From Clostridiales bacterium (lineage in GTDB: Bacteria > Bacillota_A > Clostridia > Saccharofermentanales > Saccharofermentanaceae), in NCBI GenBank assembly GCA_024695545.1, contig JAILHZ010000002.1, forward strand, positions 1-64,000: a DNA stretch of 64,000 bases, given 5' to 3'. Each line of letters begins with the position of its first letter. Positions within the stretch are counted from its first letter, which is position 1. A program made the translations under genes and the position numbers. Positions 1-6,942 of this stretch are shown here, piece by piece. The notes under the pieces were generated by a model. That model worked only from the letters and a program-made list of their open reading frames with translations. It did not search any database and was not told the DNA's origin.

Positions 1-26
1 AGCGAAGAAAGGTTTTTTCTTGAAAC

Positions 27-55
27 TTGTCAATGCGAACGATTTGTGATAAGTT
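27..55 (+). promoter_or_regulatory. candidate promoter of the leuA T-box transcript
   Basis: TTGTCA (27-32) and TAAGTT (50-55) are separated by 17 bases and lie just upstream of the T-box leader. The -10 element is a weak match, so this is the best available candidate rather than a firm call. Confidence 0.35.
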
Positions 56-61
56 AAATAA

Positions 62-342
62 GTAAACACGATGAAGGGGATCAGTAGGGATCTTCCGCTT
101 CTTATAGAGAGCCCGGGACGGTGGAAGCCGGGTAGAAGAGAGATTTTGAACTCGCCCTGGAGTGCGCTTCATTGAAAAAGATCAGCAGTAGATGAAGTCG
201 GAGGCTCACCGTTATCAGAGAGCAGGATATCGGAATTAGTTCCTGTATCCGATGAGCGCACCTCATAGAAGAGGTGAACAAGAGTGGTACCGCGGAAGTA
301 ATGGCTTTCGTCTCTTATATTAGAGACGGAAGCCTTTTTGTT
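62..342 (+). promoter_or_regulatory. T-box leader, leucine-specific, upstream of leuA
   Basis: This is a tRNA-sensing transcription antitermination leader. The conserved T-box core, AGAGTGGTACCGCGG, is at 281-295. A specifier-like loop reads GAA-CUC-GCC with CUC at 151-153, a leucine codon, which fits the downstream 2-isopropylmalate synthase. An intrinsic terminator follows: GGCTTTCGTCTCT (303-315) pairs with AGAGACGGAAGCC (322-334), with one G-U pair, and runs into a T-rich tract. Uncharged tRNA-Leu is expected to stabilise the antiterminator and let leuA be transcribed when leucine is short. The outer boundary of stem I is approximate. Confidence 0.92.
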
Positions 343-351
343 TTTGATATT

Positions 352-373
352 TTCTTCTGAAACAGCAGAAGAA
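352..373 (+). promoter_or_regulatory. 8-bp hairpin directly before the leuA ribosome site
   Basis: TTCTTCTG (352-359) pairs perfectly with CAGAAGAA (366-373) around a 6-base loop. The GAGGAGG ribosome site follows immediately at 374-380. It lies after the T-box terminator, so it would be present only in read-through mRNA. It may stabilise that message or tune initiation; the function is inferred. Confidence 0.4.
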
Positions 374-387
374 GAGGAGGGAAGAAG

Positions 388-2040
388 ATGAATACAGGTA
401 AGTATCGTATGCCGGTGATGATTGATTTTCCGGAACGCACATGGCCGAACAAAAAGATCACCAAAGCTCCTATCTGGTGCAGTGTTGATCTTCGTGACGG
501 TAATCAGGCGCTTGAGGTTCCGATGGATCTTAATCAGAAAGTCCAGTTTTTCGATTACCTTGTAAAGCTCGGTTTTAAAGAGATCGAGATCGGTTATCCG
601 GCTGCGTCGGATACCGAATATGAGTTTACCCGTTATTTGATCGACAATGATCTGATTCCGAAAGACGTTACGGTTCAGGTGTTAACGATGGCGCGAGAAG
701 ATGTCATCAAGAAGACATTTGATGCTGCCAAAGGCGCAAGATCTGCAATCGTGCATCTTTATAATTCGACTTCGAAACTCCAGCGCGAGGTTGTTTTCGG
801 TTTTGATAAGGAACAGTGTAAAGCACTGGCTGTCAAAGGCGCGAAGCTGATCCAGGCGGAGATCGATTCAGATGAAAGTAATACACACTGGCATCTGGAG
901 TACTCTCCGGAAAACTTTTCCGAAACCGAGCCTGAGTTTGCGGTTGAGATTATTGATGCTGTTCTGGATGTATGGAAACCTACACCGGATAACAAGGTCA
1001 TTATTAATCTCCCTGAAACCGTTGAAATGACGTATCCTAATGTTTTTGCCGACCAGGTCGAGTATTTTGCGACTCATACAAAGTACAGAGATTCAATTAT
1101 TATCTCCGTACATACGCATAATGACCGCGGAACCGGTGTAGCATCTTCGGAAATGGCGTTGCTTGCAGGCGCAGACCGCGTTGAGGGAACGCTTTTCGGA
1201 AATGGTGAAAGAACCGGAAACGCTGATATTGTAACGATTGCAATGAATATGTTCATGCAGGGCGTCGACCCGAAACTAGATTTTTCGAATATCGATGAAG
1301 CTATTGATATGTATGAAGGATGTACCGGAATGCGTATCGGAGACCGTCAGCCATGGGCTGGAAGGCTTGTATTTACGGCGTTTTCGGGTACTCATCAGAA
1401 TGCGATCCAGAAAGGCATGGAAAATGTCAAAAAAATAAATAATTGGTATGTGCCGTATCTGCCAATCGATCCGAAGGATGTCGGACGCAATTATGATCCG
1501 ATCATCAGGATCAACAGCCAGTCCGGTAAAAACGGCCTTGCATATATTATGGAACGTAATTATGGCCTGCATCTGCCGAAATCGTTCCAGAAAGACTTTA
1601 TGCAGATCGTTACAGCCGAATCTGAGAATCGTCACAGTGAGTTGATGCCTCAGGAACTTTTCGAATTGTTCGATGAGGTTTATGTAAATGTTATGACACC
1701 ATATCATATGGTTGGTTATCGTGAAGAATCTCTCGGAGATAAAAAAGCTCACGTAACTGTTAATCTGAAATTCGGTGAAGAGCTTATTGTTGTTAACGGA
1801 GATGGTATTGGTTTACTCGATGCGTTCTGTAATGGTATAGAAAAAACTCTGAACATTAAACTGTCGATCAGAATGTATAATGAGCACGCGATAAAGAGTG
1901 GATCAGATTCAGCAGCTATAACTTACGTACAGATTGCTGATAAAGACGGAGAGCTGCATCTGGGAGCAGGAATTTCGAGTTCCGTAACCAAATCTTCGCT
2001 GCGAGCAGTCGTATGCGCATTAAATAGAATGATCCGTTAA
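388..2040 (+). CDS. leuA: 2-isopropylmalate synthase, type 2 (long) LeuA
   Basis: LeuA condenses 2-oxoisovalerate with acetyl-CoA to give 2-isopropylmalate, the first committed step of leucine synthesis in the cytoplasm. The 550-residue protein starts with the type 2 signature around FPERTWPNKKITKAPIW and has the HMGL-type TIM barrel with the DLRDGNQAL metal-binding segment near residue 35 and HTHNDRGT near residue 240. The C-terminal 130 residues match the LeuA regulatory domain, including the glycine-rich GDGIG region. Length fits the 550-560 aa type 2 family. A GAGGAGG ribosome site precedes the ATG. The gene is alone after its T-box, with no leuBCD beside it. Confidence 0.95.
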   Translation: MNTGKYRMPVMIDFPERTWPNKKITKAPIWCSVDLRDGNQALEVPMDLNQKVQFFDYLVKLGFKEIEIGYPAASDTEYEFTRYLIDNDLIPKDVTVQVLTMAREDVIKKTFDAAKGARSAIVHLYNSTSKLQREVVFGFDKEQCKALAVKGAKLIQAEIDSDESNTHWHLEYSPENFSETEPEFAVEIIDAVLDVWKPTPDNKVIINLPETVEMTYPNVFADQVEYFATHTKYRDSIIISVHTHNDRGTGVASSEMALLAGADRVEGTLFGNGERTGNADIVTIAMNMFMQGVDPKLDFSNIDEAIDMYEGCTGMRIGDRQPWAGRLVFTAFSGTHQNAIQKGMENVKKINNWYVPYLPIDPKDVGRNYDPIIRINSQSGKNGLAYIMERNYGLHLPKSFQKDFMQIVTAESENRHSELMPQELFELFDEVYVNVMTPYHMVGYREESLGDKKAHVTVNLKFGEELIVVNGDGIGLLDAFCNGIEKTLNIKLSIRMYNEHAIKSGSDSAAITYVQIADKDGELHLGAGISSSVTKSSLRAVVCALNRMIR

Positions 2041-2070
2041 GTACAATCTATCATTTAAAAGAAAATAAAA

Positions 2071-2120
2071 CGCTCCTGAGCGGTCATTATAAAAATGGTC
2101 TTTCAGGGGTGTTTTTCTGT
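2071..2120 (+). terminator. intrinsic terminator of leuA
   Basis: CGCTCCTGA (2071-2079) pairs with TCAGGGGTG (2103-2111), including G-U pairs, and is followed by a run of five T and a second T-rich stretch. It lies about 30 bases past the leuA stop codon. Confidence 0.8.
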
Positions 2121-2133
2121 TTTTACTTCTTCT

Positions 2134-2165
2134 CAATTAAACAAAACTGTGATTTTGTTTAATTG
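2134..2165. repeat. 13-bp perfect AT-rich inverted repeat in a convergent gap
   Basis: CAATTAAACAAAA (2134-2146) is perfectly complementary to TTTTGTTTAATTG (2153-2165) with a 6-base spacer. Neither side is followed by a T-tract, and both flanking genes already have their own terminators, so it is not explained by termination. Confidence 0.6.
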
Positions 2166-2231
2166 TATGTATAAGAAATCCGACTTCTCTCTAAAATGAA
2201 AAATCAAAATCCTGCCTCTTCTGCACACAAT

Positions 2232-2260
2232 AAAAAAGGATCATACTGTGATGATCCTTT
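2232..2260 (-). terminator. terminator of the gene divergent from lexA
   Basis: AAAGGATCA (2235-2243) pairs with TGATCCTTT (2252-2260). On the minus strand the stem runs into a T-rich tract. The stop codon of the gene lies at the base of the stem. Confidence 0.75.
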
Positions 2261-2825
2261 ATGTCTGATCTTGTGTTTCTTTGGTTTCAGTTGTGTTCGA
2301 CGGGATTGGAGTAACGTTCTGAACATCAGGAGCGATTGCAACGATCGTTGTCTCTGTAGCGAACGGATCGCTCTGTGTTAATTCGTTGAATTTATCGATG
2401 CCGACCATCTGTTTGTATTCGTTATAATCGATCTTAGGAGTTATCCAGCGGTACGTCATGATTAATACCAGAATAACAATTCCTGCAATCAGAATTTTCC
2501 TGGTGATCAATAAAGCTCTTTCTTTCCTATACTTCCTGTCTACATATTCTTTAGTGGTATATCCTACCAGCACATAGACCTTATGGATCGATTTTCTTTT
2601 CGGCATTCTTCTGCGTTCTGCAATCTTGGCTTTTACCTTATTTCTGATCGAATCCGGAAGATTCTTAAAATATCGGACTGTTGTACGTCCTAAGAACGCA
2701 AAGAAACCACCGACAGTGTGCAATGCACCGTCGGAAGCTGCAGATTCGTCCTCGTAGGCTTCCTCTAAGGATTCATCATATGCTTCTTCAGCAGTTTCTT
2801 CGTAATTGATATGTTCTTCGTCCAT
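2259..2825 (-). CDS. unknown single-pass membrane protein sharing the lexA promoter region
   Basis: I do not recognise this 188-residue protein. It has a very acidic N-terminus (about residues 1-32), a basic middle (60-108) and one hydrophobic segment (about 110-127) followed by a 60-residue Thr/Pro/Glu-rich tail. The positive charges before the membrane segment suggest N-in, C-out topology. The chosen ATG at 2825 follows an AGGAAGAG ribosome site; an in-frame start 12 codons earlier lacks one. The gene is divergent from lexA and the single LexA box lies just upstream of its own -35, so SOS control is likely. In Bacillus the gene divergent from lexA is the division inhibitor yneA, but no LysM domain is visible here. 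The function is unknown. Confidence 0.75.
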   Translation of the reverse strand: MDEEHINYEETAEEAYDESLEEAYEDESAASDGALHTVGGFFAFLGRTTVRYFKNLPDSIRNKVKAKIAERRRMPKRKSIHKVYVLVGYTTKEYVDRKYRKERALLITRKILIAGIVILVLIMTYRWITPKIDYNEYKQMVGIDKFNELTQSDPFATETTIVAIAPDVQNVTPIPSNTTETKETQDQT

Positions 2826-2849
2826 AAATACTCTTCCTTTGTCCCTCAA

Positions 2850-2877
2850 ATTATAGCACACTTCTACTAATGCACAA
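2850..2877 (-). promoter_or_regulatory. promoter of the gene divergent from lexA
   Basis: On the minus strand TTGTGC (2877-2872) and TATAAT (2855-2850) are 16 bases apart. The -10 is a perfect match. The LexA box begins 3 bases upstream of the -35. Confidence 0.6.
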
Positions 2878-2880
2878 ATG

Positions 2881-2894
2881 CGAACAATCGTTTG
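2881..2894. promoter_or_regulatory. LexA (SOS) operator
   Basis: CGAACAATCGTTTG matches the Gram-positive LexA box CGAAC-N4-GTTCG at all but two of its ten fixed positions. It overlaps the lexA -35 element (2892-2897) and adjoins the divergent promoter, so one bound dimer could repress both genes. Confidence 0.8.
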
Positions 2895-2920
2895 ACACTG
2901 ATATTATAGAATGGTAAGAT
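2892..2920 (+). promoter_or_regulatory. lexA promoter
   Basis: A perfect TTGACA (2892-2897) and TAAGAT (2915-2920) are separated by 17 bases. The LexA box overlaps the -35, which indicates autorepression. Confidence 0.8.
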
Positions 2921-2950
2921 AAATGCAAATAACGTACGGAGGAGAGCTTT

Positions 2951-3589
2951 ATGGCTACATACAGGTTTACAAAGAGTAATCTGAAAGAGACTTTAGAGAT
3001 CATCTACGCCTTTATTGTTGCATACGTTAAGAGAGAGGGTTACCCGCCGTCTGTACGTGAGATCTGTCAGGGAGTCGGCATCAAGTCTACCTCTACTGTA
3101 CATGCTCATCTTCGCCGTCTTCAGGACGAAGGTAAGATCGAATATATACCCGGCAAGCGCCGCGCGATCATGATCAAGGAAACCTTTAATGATGAAGCAT
3201 CCGTGCCTAAGGACATTCCTCTTGTAGGAACGGTTACCGCCGGTGTTCCGATCCTTGCCGAGGAGAATATTGATCACTATATGCCCTTCCCTGCTGAGTA
3301 TTTCAATTCAGCAGAGTACTTTATGCTTAAGGTCCGTGGCGACAGCATGATCAATGCGCATATTTGTGACGGTGATTTTGTTATCGTCCGTCGAGATAAT
3401 ATGGCCAATATGGGACAGATCATTGTGGCTATGATCGGTAATGAAGCTACCGTTAAGCGTCTCACCTACCGCAAAGGCCATGCCATCCTTCTGCCTGAGA
3501 ATCCGGCATATTCACCGATCCCGTTCGAGGATGATGACTGCAGGATCCTAGGCGTTGTAGACGGAGTTTTCAGAACTAACGTTAATTGA
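2951..3589 (+). CDS. lexA: LexA repressor, SOS regulator
   Basis: LexA represses DNA-damage genes and cleaves itself when RecA is activated. The 212-residue protein has an N-terminal winged helix (about 1-70), with GYPPSVREICQGVGIKS as the family's recognition segment. The cleavage site Ala-Gly is in GTVTAGVP. A C-terminal S24 peptidase fold carries the nucleophile Ser in GDSM and the general-base Lys in EATVKRL. Length is typical. GGAGGAG precedes the ATG. The last 8 bases overlap the 3' end of the convergent hfq. Confidence 0.96.
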   Translation: MATYRFTKSNLKETLEIIYAFIVAYVKREGYPPSVREICQGVGIKSTSTVHAHLRRLQDEGKIEYIPGKRRAIMIKETFNDEASVPKDIPLVGTVTAGVPILAEENIDHYMPFPAEYFNSAEYFMLKVRGDSMINAHICDGDFVIVRRDNMANMGQIIVAMIGNEATVKRLTYRKGHAILLPENPAYSPIPFEDDDCRILGVVDGVFRTNVN

Positions 3590-3902
3590 GTTTCCCTGCA
3601 GCCAGTACGATCGTCGCACTGTTTGAAGGATCATATTCCCATTTTGTCTTTTCCGGAGAAAGAACTCTTTGTCCGTTTCTTGGGGAAATGTAGCAGATCG
3701 AGTGCTTAAAGATAACGATCTGTGATATATCGTTATGGACAACTATGGTATCGTGGTCATAGCAGTCTATTACGCCTTCGATGATTTCTCCTGAATTCGT
3801 CATGATTTCTACAGAAGTATATTCTTTTCTGCACTTGTTCAGGAAATAATCAATGGCTTTGATCGGGTTTCTTTTAGGTTCGTTTGTTTGTTCTCGAATC
3901 AT
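3582..3902 (-). CDS. hfq: RNA chaperone Hfq
   Basis: Hfq forms a hexameric Sm-like ring that binds small RNAs and A-rich mRNA segments. The protein has the Sm1 region around residues 15-55, with FLNKCRKE, GVIDCYDHDT and the IVFKHSICYISP segment that matches the Hfq Sm2 motif YKHAIS. At 106 residues it is longer than the usual 75-80 because of an extra C-terminal tail. The position at the end of miaB-mutS-mutL-miaA is the classic hfq neighbourhood. The AGGAGG site lies in the loop of a strong hairpin that also covers the start codon. The 3' end overlaps lexA by 8 bases. Confidence 0.93.
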   Translation of the reverse strand: MIREQTNEPKRNPIKAIDYFLNKCRKEYTSVEIMTNSGEIIEGVIDCYDHDTIVVHNDISQIVIFKHSICYISPRNGQRVLSPEKTKWEYDPSNSATIVLAAGKLN

Positions 3903-3939
3903 AGTTTGTACCTCCTGTTTTTCTATGTGTACAAACTAT
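3901..3939 (-). promoter_or_regulatory. hairpin over the hfq translation start
   Basis: An 11-bp perfect inverted repeat, ATAGTTTGTAC at 3939-3929 on the minus strand and GTACAAACTAT at 3911-3901, encloses a 17-base A-rich loop. The loop holds most of the AGGAGG ribosome site, and the 3' arm contains the first two bases of the ATG. In mRNA this would block initiation unless opened. As DNA it could also be a palindromic operator. Confidence 0.65.
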
Positions 3940-4003
3940 ATCATTTTTGACAATTAATATCTGCATTTTATAAGCGATATTTTATACGTTTTACTTATAT
4001 CGA

Positions 4004-4951
4004 TTATGAAATATATAAGGCAAAATCATAATCATTCAGGTTATCAGAAGATATCCAGTGAACATCGTCCATATGACGGAACCAGGTAAGCTGTCTTTTG
4101 GCATAATTTCTCGAATGCTGCTTCAGTAATGCCACACAGTTTTCAAGAGTATCCTGCCCGTTAAGATACGGAAAAAGTTCTTTGTAACCGATGGCCTGCA
4201 TTGCTGTGCAATCAGACGGGAGATCCTGTTTCAAAAGCCACTCTGCTTCTTCCAGGATTCCCTCTTTCATCATGATGTCCACACGAAGGTCGATCCTTTT
4301 ATATAATTCATCTCTCGGCCAGTCAATGGCAAACAAAACAAACGGATATCTCGGTCCGTTTTTCGTGGAAGCTTCTCTTATATCTTTCGTAGTTCCGGAC
4401 ACGGTCTCCAGAAGTGCGAGAGTATGGATCACACGCTTGGTATTGTTCGGATGGATCTTTTCCTTACATTCGGGATCAAGAGCGATAAGACGGCTGTAGA
4501 TGCCATCAATTCCATGTTCTTCGAACTCTTTTCGAAGAGCCTCTTCCCTGCTTCTGTCGATAGGAGCTCCCTCAAAATCAAAACCTTTCTGCAGAGCCTG
4601 CACATATTGACCCGTACCGCCGCAGAATACCGGAAGAACACATTTTGAAAGCAGTTCTTCGATCTTTTCGTAGGCGGCATCAAGATAAGACGCTACATTA
4701 AACGGAGTGCTGGGCTCGACCATGTCGATCAGGTGATGGGGTACCGCCCTCTTCTCTTCTTCTGTCGGCTTGGCCGTGCCAACTGTAAGATGCTTATAGA
4801 TCTGCATAGAGTCGCAGCAGCAGATCTCACCATGAAACTCTTGTGCGACACGGATTGAAAGCGATGTTTTTCCGCTGGCTGTAGGGCCGCAGATGATCGG
4901 GATCGCCTTATATCCGGTCTTTTCCAGTTGTTTTAGAACAGAAGCATCCAT
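4004..4951 (-). CDS. miaA: tRNA dimethylallyltransferase MiaA
   Basis: MiaA transfers a dimethylallyl group from DMAPP to N6 of A37 in tRNAs that read codons starting with U. The 315-residue protein has the P-loop GPTASGKT near residue 22, the DSMQIYKHLTVGTAKP segment and the FCGGTGQYVQAL motif, all hallmarks of the IPP transferase family. Length is typical. It lies 15 bases after mutL and 100 bases before hfq. MiaB, which acts on the MiaA product, is encoded at the head of the same gene string. Confidence 0.96.
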   Translation of the reverse strand: MDASVLKQLEKTGYKAIPIICGPTASGKTSLSIRVAQEFHGEICCCDSMQIYKHLTVGTAKPTEEEKRAVPHHLIDMVEPSTPFNVASYLDAAYEKIEELLSKCVLPVFCGGTGQYVQALQKGFDFEGAPIDRSREEALRKEFEEHGIDGIYSRLIALDPECKEKIHPNNTKRVIHTLALLETVSGTTKDIREASTKNGPRYPFVLFAIDWPRDELYKRIDLRVDIMMKEGILEEAEWLLKQDLPSDCTAMQAIGYKELFPYLNGQDTLENCVALLKQHSRNYAKRQLTWFRHMDDVHWISSDNLNDYDFALYIS

Positions 4952-4966
4952 ACAGTTCTCCCGAAA

Positions 4967-6940
4967 TCAGACGATTCTCTTGAACTCTTTTTCGATTTCC
5001 TTTTCCGACAGACGTATCACGATCGGTCGTCCATGAGGACAGTGATACGGATCATTTAATCGGGAAAGGTCTTCCAAAAGCCCCTTGATTTCGATGTCGT
5101 GAAGCTTGTCGTGGCCCTTGACGGCGGCTTTACATGCTGATGTCGCCAATGAAAGAATAAGCGCGTCTTTTCTGGTCTTGCTGGCACTCATCCATTCATC
5201 GACCATATCGATAAAAGCACTGGAAACATTCTGCGGATCGATTTGTGCAGGAACAGATCTGATGGCCAGTTCATTGTCGCCCAGAGAGGAGATTTCAAAG
5301 CCGAGATCACACAATTCCTGTTCATGCTCTTCGATAAAACTGATATCGGACCGGGACAGGGAAACAACGGCAGGAGCTAGCAGTGGCTGGGATACAACCT
5401 TTTTCTCCATTTCCATTCTCACCAGTTTTTCATACAGCACCTTCTCATGTGCAGCATGCTGGTCGACCATGATCAAAGTGCGATCCCTGCTCTCCATAAG
5501 AATGTAGGTGTCAAAGAGTGTTCCGATAACACGGGATGAAACCAGTTCATGTAAACTCTCTTCACGAGTCTGCATAACGATCTCCTGCACTTCCGGAATC
5601 ACTTCCTGTGCCGGTTCCTTAACCGTTGCTTCAGGTGCTTCAGGGATCTCAGCGGGTGCTGCACTCTCTGTCACATCAGGAAGTTCAGGCATCTTTGTTT
5701 CCGATTTCTCAGGAGTATAGACCGGTTCTTCCTTCTTAACTTCGGTAGGGGTGTATGACGGCTTCGGTTCATTAAAGTAATGGTTCTGAAAACCGATACT
5801 CTTCGAATAATCAATGGTTTTCGGTTCTGCTTTCACAGCGGGGACCGAAGGCTTATTGATGGCTGGTGCGGAAACAGCCGGAGTCGCGGGAACATCCTTC
5901 GGAAGTGCTTTTGCAGAAGTGTCAGATCCAAAAGAATAATCAACGCTCATTACTTCGGCTGAAAGCGTATTTACCAAAGCGTGATAGACTGCGCGGTAGA
6001 TCATGGATTCGTTGCTGAATCGCACTTCTGCTTTCTGCGGATGAACGTTAACATCAAGGTCCTGCGAAGGAATATAGATGTCGAGTATAACGAAAGCATA
6101 TTTTCCTTTCATGAGCATATTCGTATAGGCGGCATCAACTGCAGAGGTGATCGTCTTGCTACGGATCAGTCGCTGATTCACAAAGAAGATCTGTTCAGAT
6201 CTTGAAGCTCTGGAGATCTTCGGAAGTCCTGCAAATCCTTTTACTGTGATACCATCGATGTTTGCTTCGATCGGGCGGCAGGCACTGACGATATCCTTAC
6301 CGTAAACACTGTATAAAGCGGACGAAGCATCGCAGTTACCCGGACTCTGAAGAACCGTCTTCCCGTTCTTGATGAACTTGAAGGAAACATCGGTATGGCA
6401 AAGTATAAAACGTTCTACAAGGACCTGGATATAATTGGCTTCCGTCTGATCTTTCTTCAGGAATTTGAAGCGGGCCGGAAGATTATAGAAAAGATCTCTT
6501 ACTTCCACTGTCGTTCCGGAAGGCATACCGACCGGTTCACATGAGATAAACTGACCGCCCTCATACTTTACGCATGTTCCCTTCTCTGCCAGAGGTTCTT
6601 TTGTTGAAAGAGTTACACGGGAAGCCGCGGCAATACTTGCCAGAGCCTCACCTCTGAACCCCATGGAATGCAGTGAAAACAACTCATCCAGGGATTGGAT
6701 CTTACTTGTGGCGTGACAGATAAAAGCTGTCTTTGCATCTTCTTCGTCCATTCCGCATCCGTTATCGCGCACGCGGATCAGACGGATACCGCCATCCTGG
6801 ATCTCTACGGTAATCTGGGTAGCACCCGCATCGATGGAATTCTCCATCAGTTCTTTTACAATAGACATAGGCCTCTCAATGACTTCACCTGCGGCGATTG
6901 CATTGGAGGTGGCTGCATCGAGAATATGGATTCTTGACAT
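4967..6940 (-). CDS. mutL: DNA mismatch repair protein MutL
   Basis: MutL couples MutS mismatch recognition to strand nicking and removal. Residues 1-330 form the GHKL ATPase with ELMENSIDAGAT, DNGCGM and GFRGEAL. A Pro/Glu/Ala-rich linker spans about 340-465. The C-terminal dimerisation domain carries the endonuclease metal motif DQHAAHEKVLYE starting near residue 492, so this is a nicking MutL as in most bacteria without MutH. The length of 657 is normal. It begins 2 bases after the mutS stop, indicating translational coupling. Confidence 0.96.
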   Translation of the reverse strand: MSRIHILDAATSNAIAAGEVIERPMSIVKELMENSIDAGATQITVEIQDGGIRLIRVRDNGCGMDEEDAKTAFICHATSKIQSLDELFSLHSMGFRGEALASIAAASRVTLSTKEPLAEKGTCVKYEGGQFISCEPVGMPSGTTVEVRDLFYNLPARFKFLKKDQTEANYIQVLVERFILCHTDVSFKFIKNGKTVLQSPGNCDASSALYSVYGKDIVSACRPIEANIDGITVKGFAGLPKISRASRSEQIFFVNQRLIRSKTITSAVDAAYTNMLMKGKYAFVILDIYIPSQDLDVNVHPQKAEVRFSNESMIYRAVYHALVNTLSAEVMSVDYSFGSDTSAKALPKDVPATPAVSAPAINKPSVPAVKAEPKTIDYSKSIGFQNHYFNEPKPSYTPTEVKKEEPVYTPEKSETKMPELPDVTESAAPAEIPEAPEATVKEPAQEVIPEVQEIVMQTREESLHELVSSRVIGTLFDTYILMESRDRTLIMVDQHAAHEKVLYEKLVRMEMEKKVVSQPLLAPAVVSLSRSDISFIEEHEQELCDLGFEISSLGDNELAIRSVPAQIDPQNVSSAFIDMVDEWMSASKTRKDALILSLATSACKAAVKGHDKLHDIEIKGLLEDLSRLNDPYHCPHGRPIVIRLSEKEIEKEFKRIV

Positions 6941-6942
6941 AA

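Noticed and set aside
36..47. LexA-box-like CGAAC sequence upstream of the leuA T-box
   Set aside because: Only one half-site matches; the second half lacks GTTCG.
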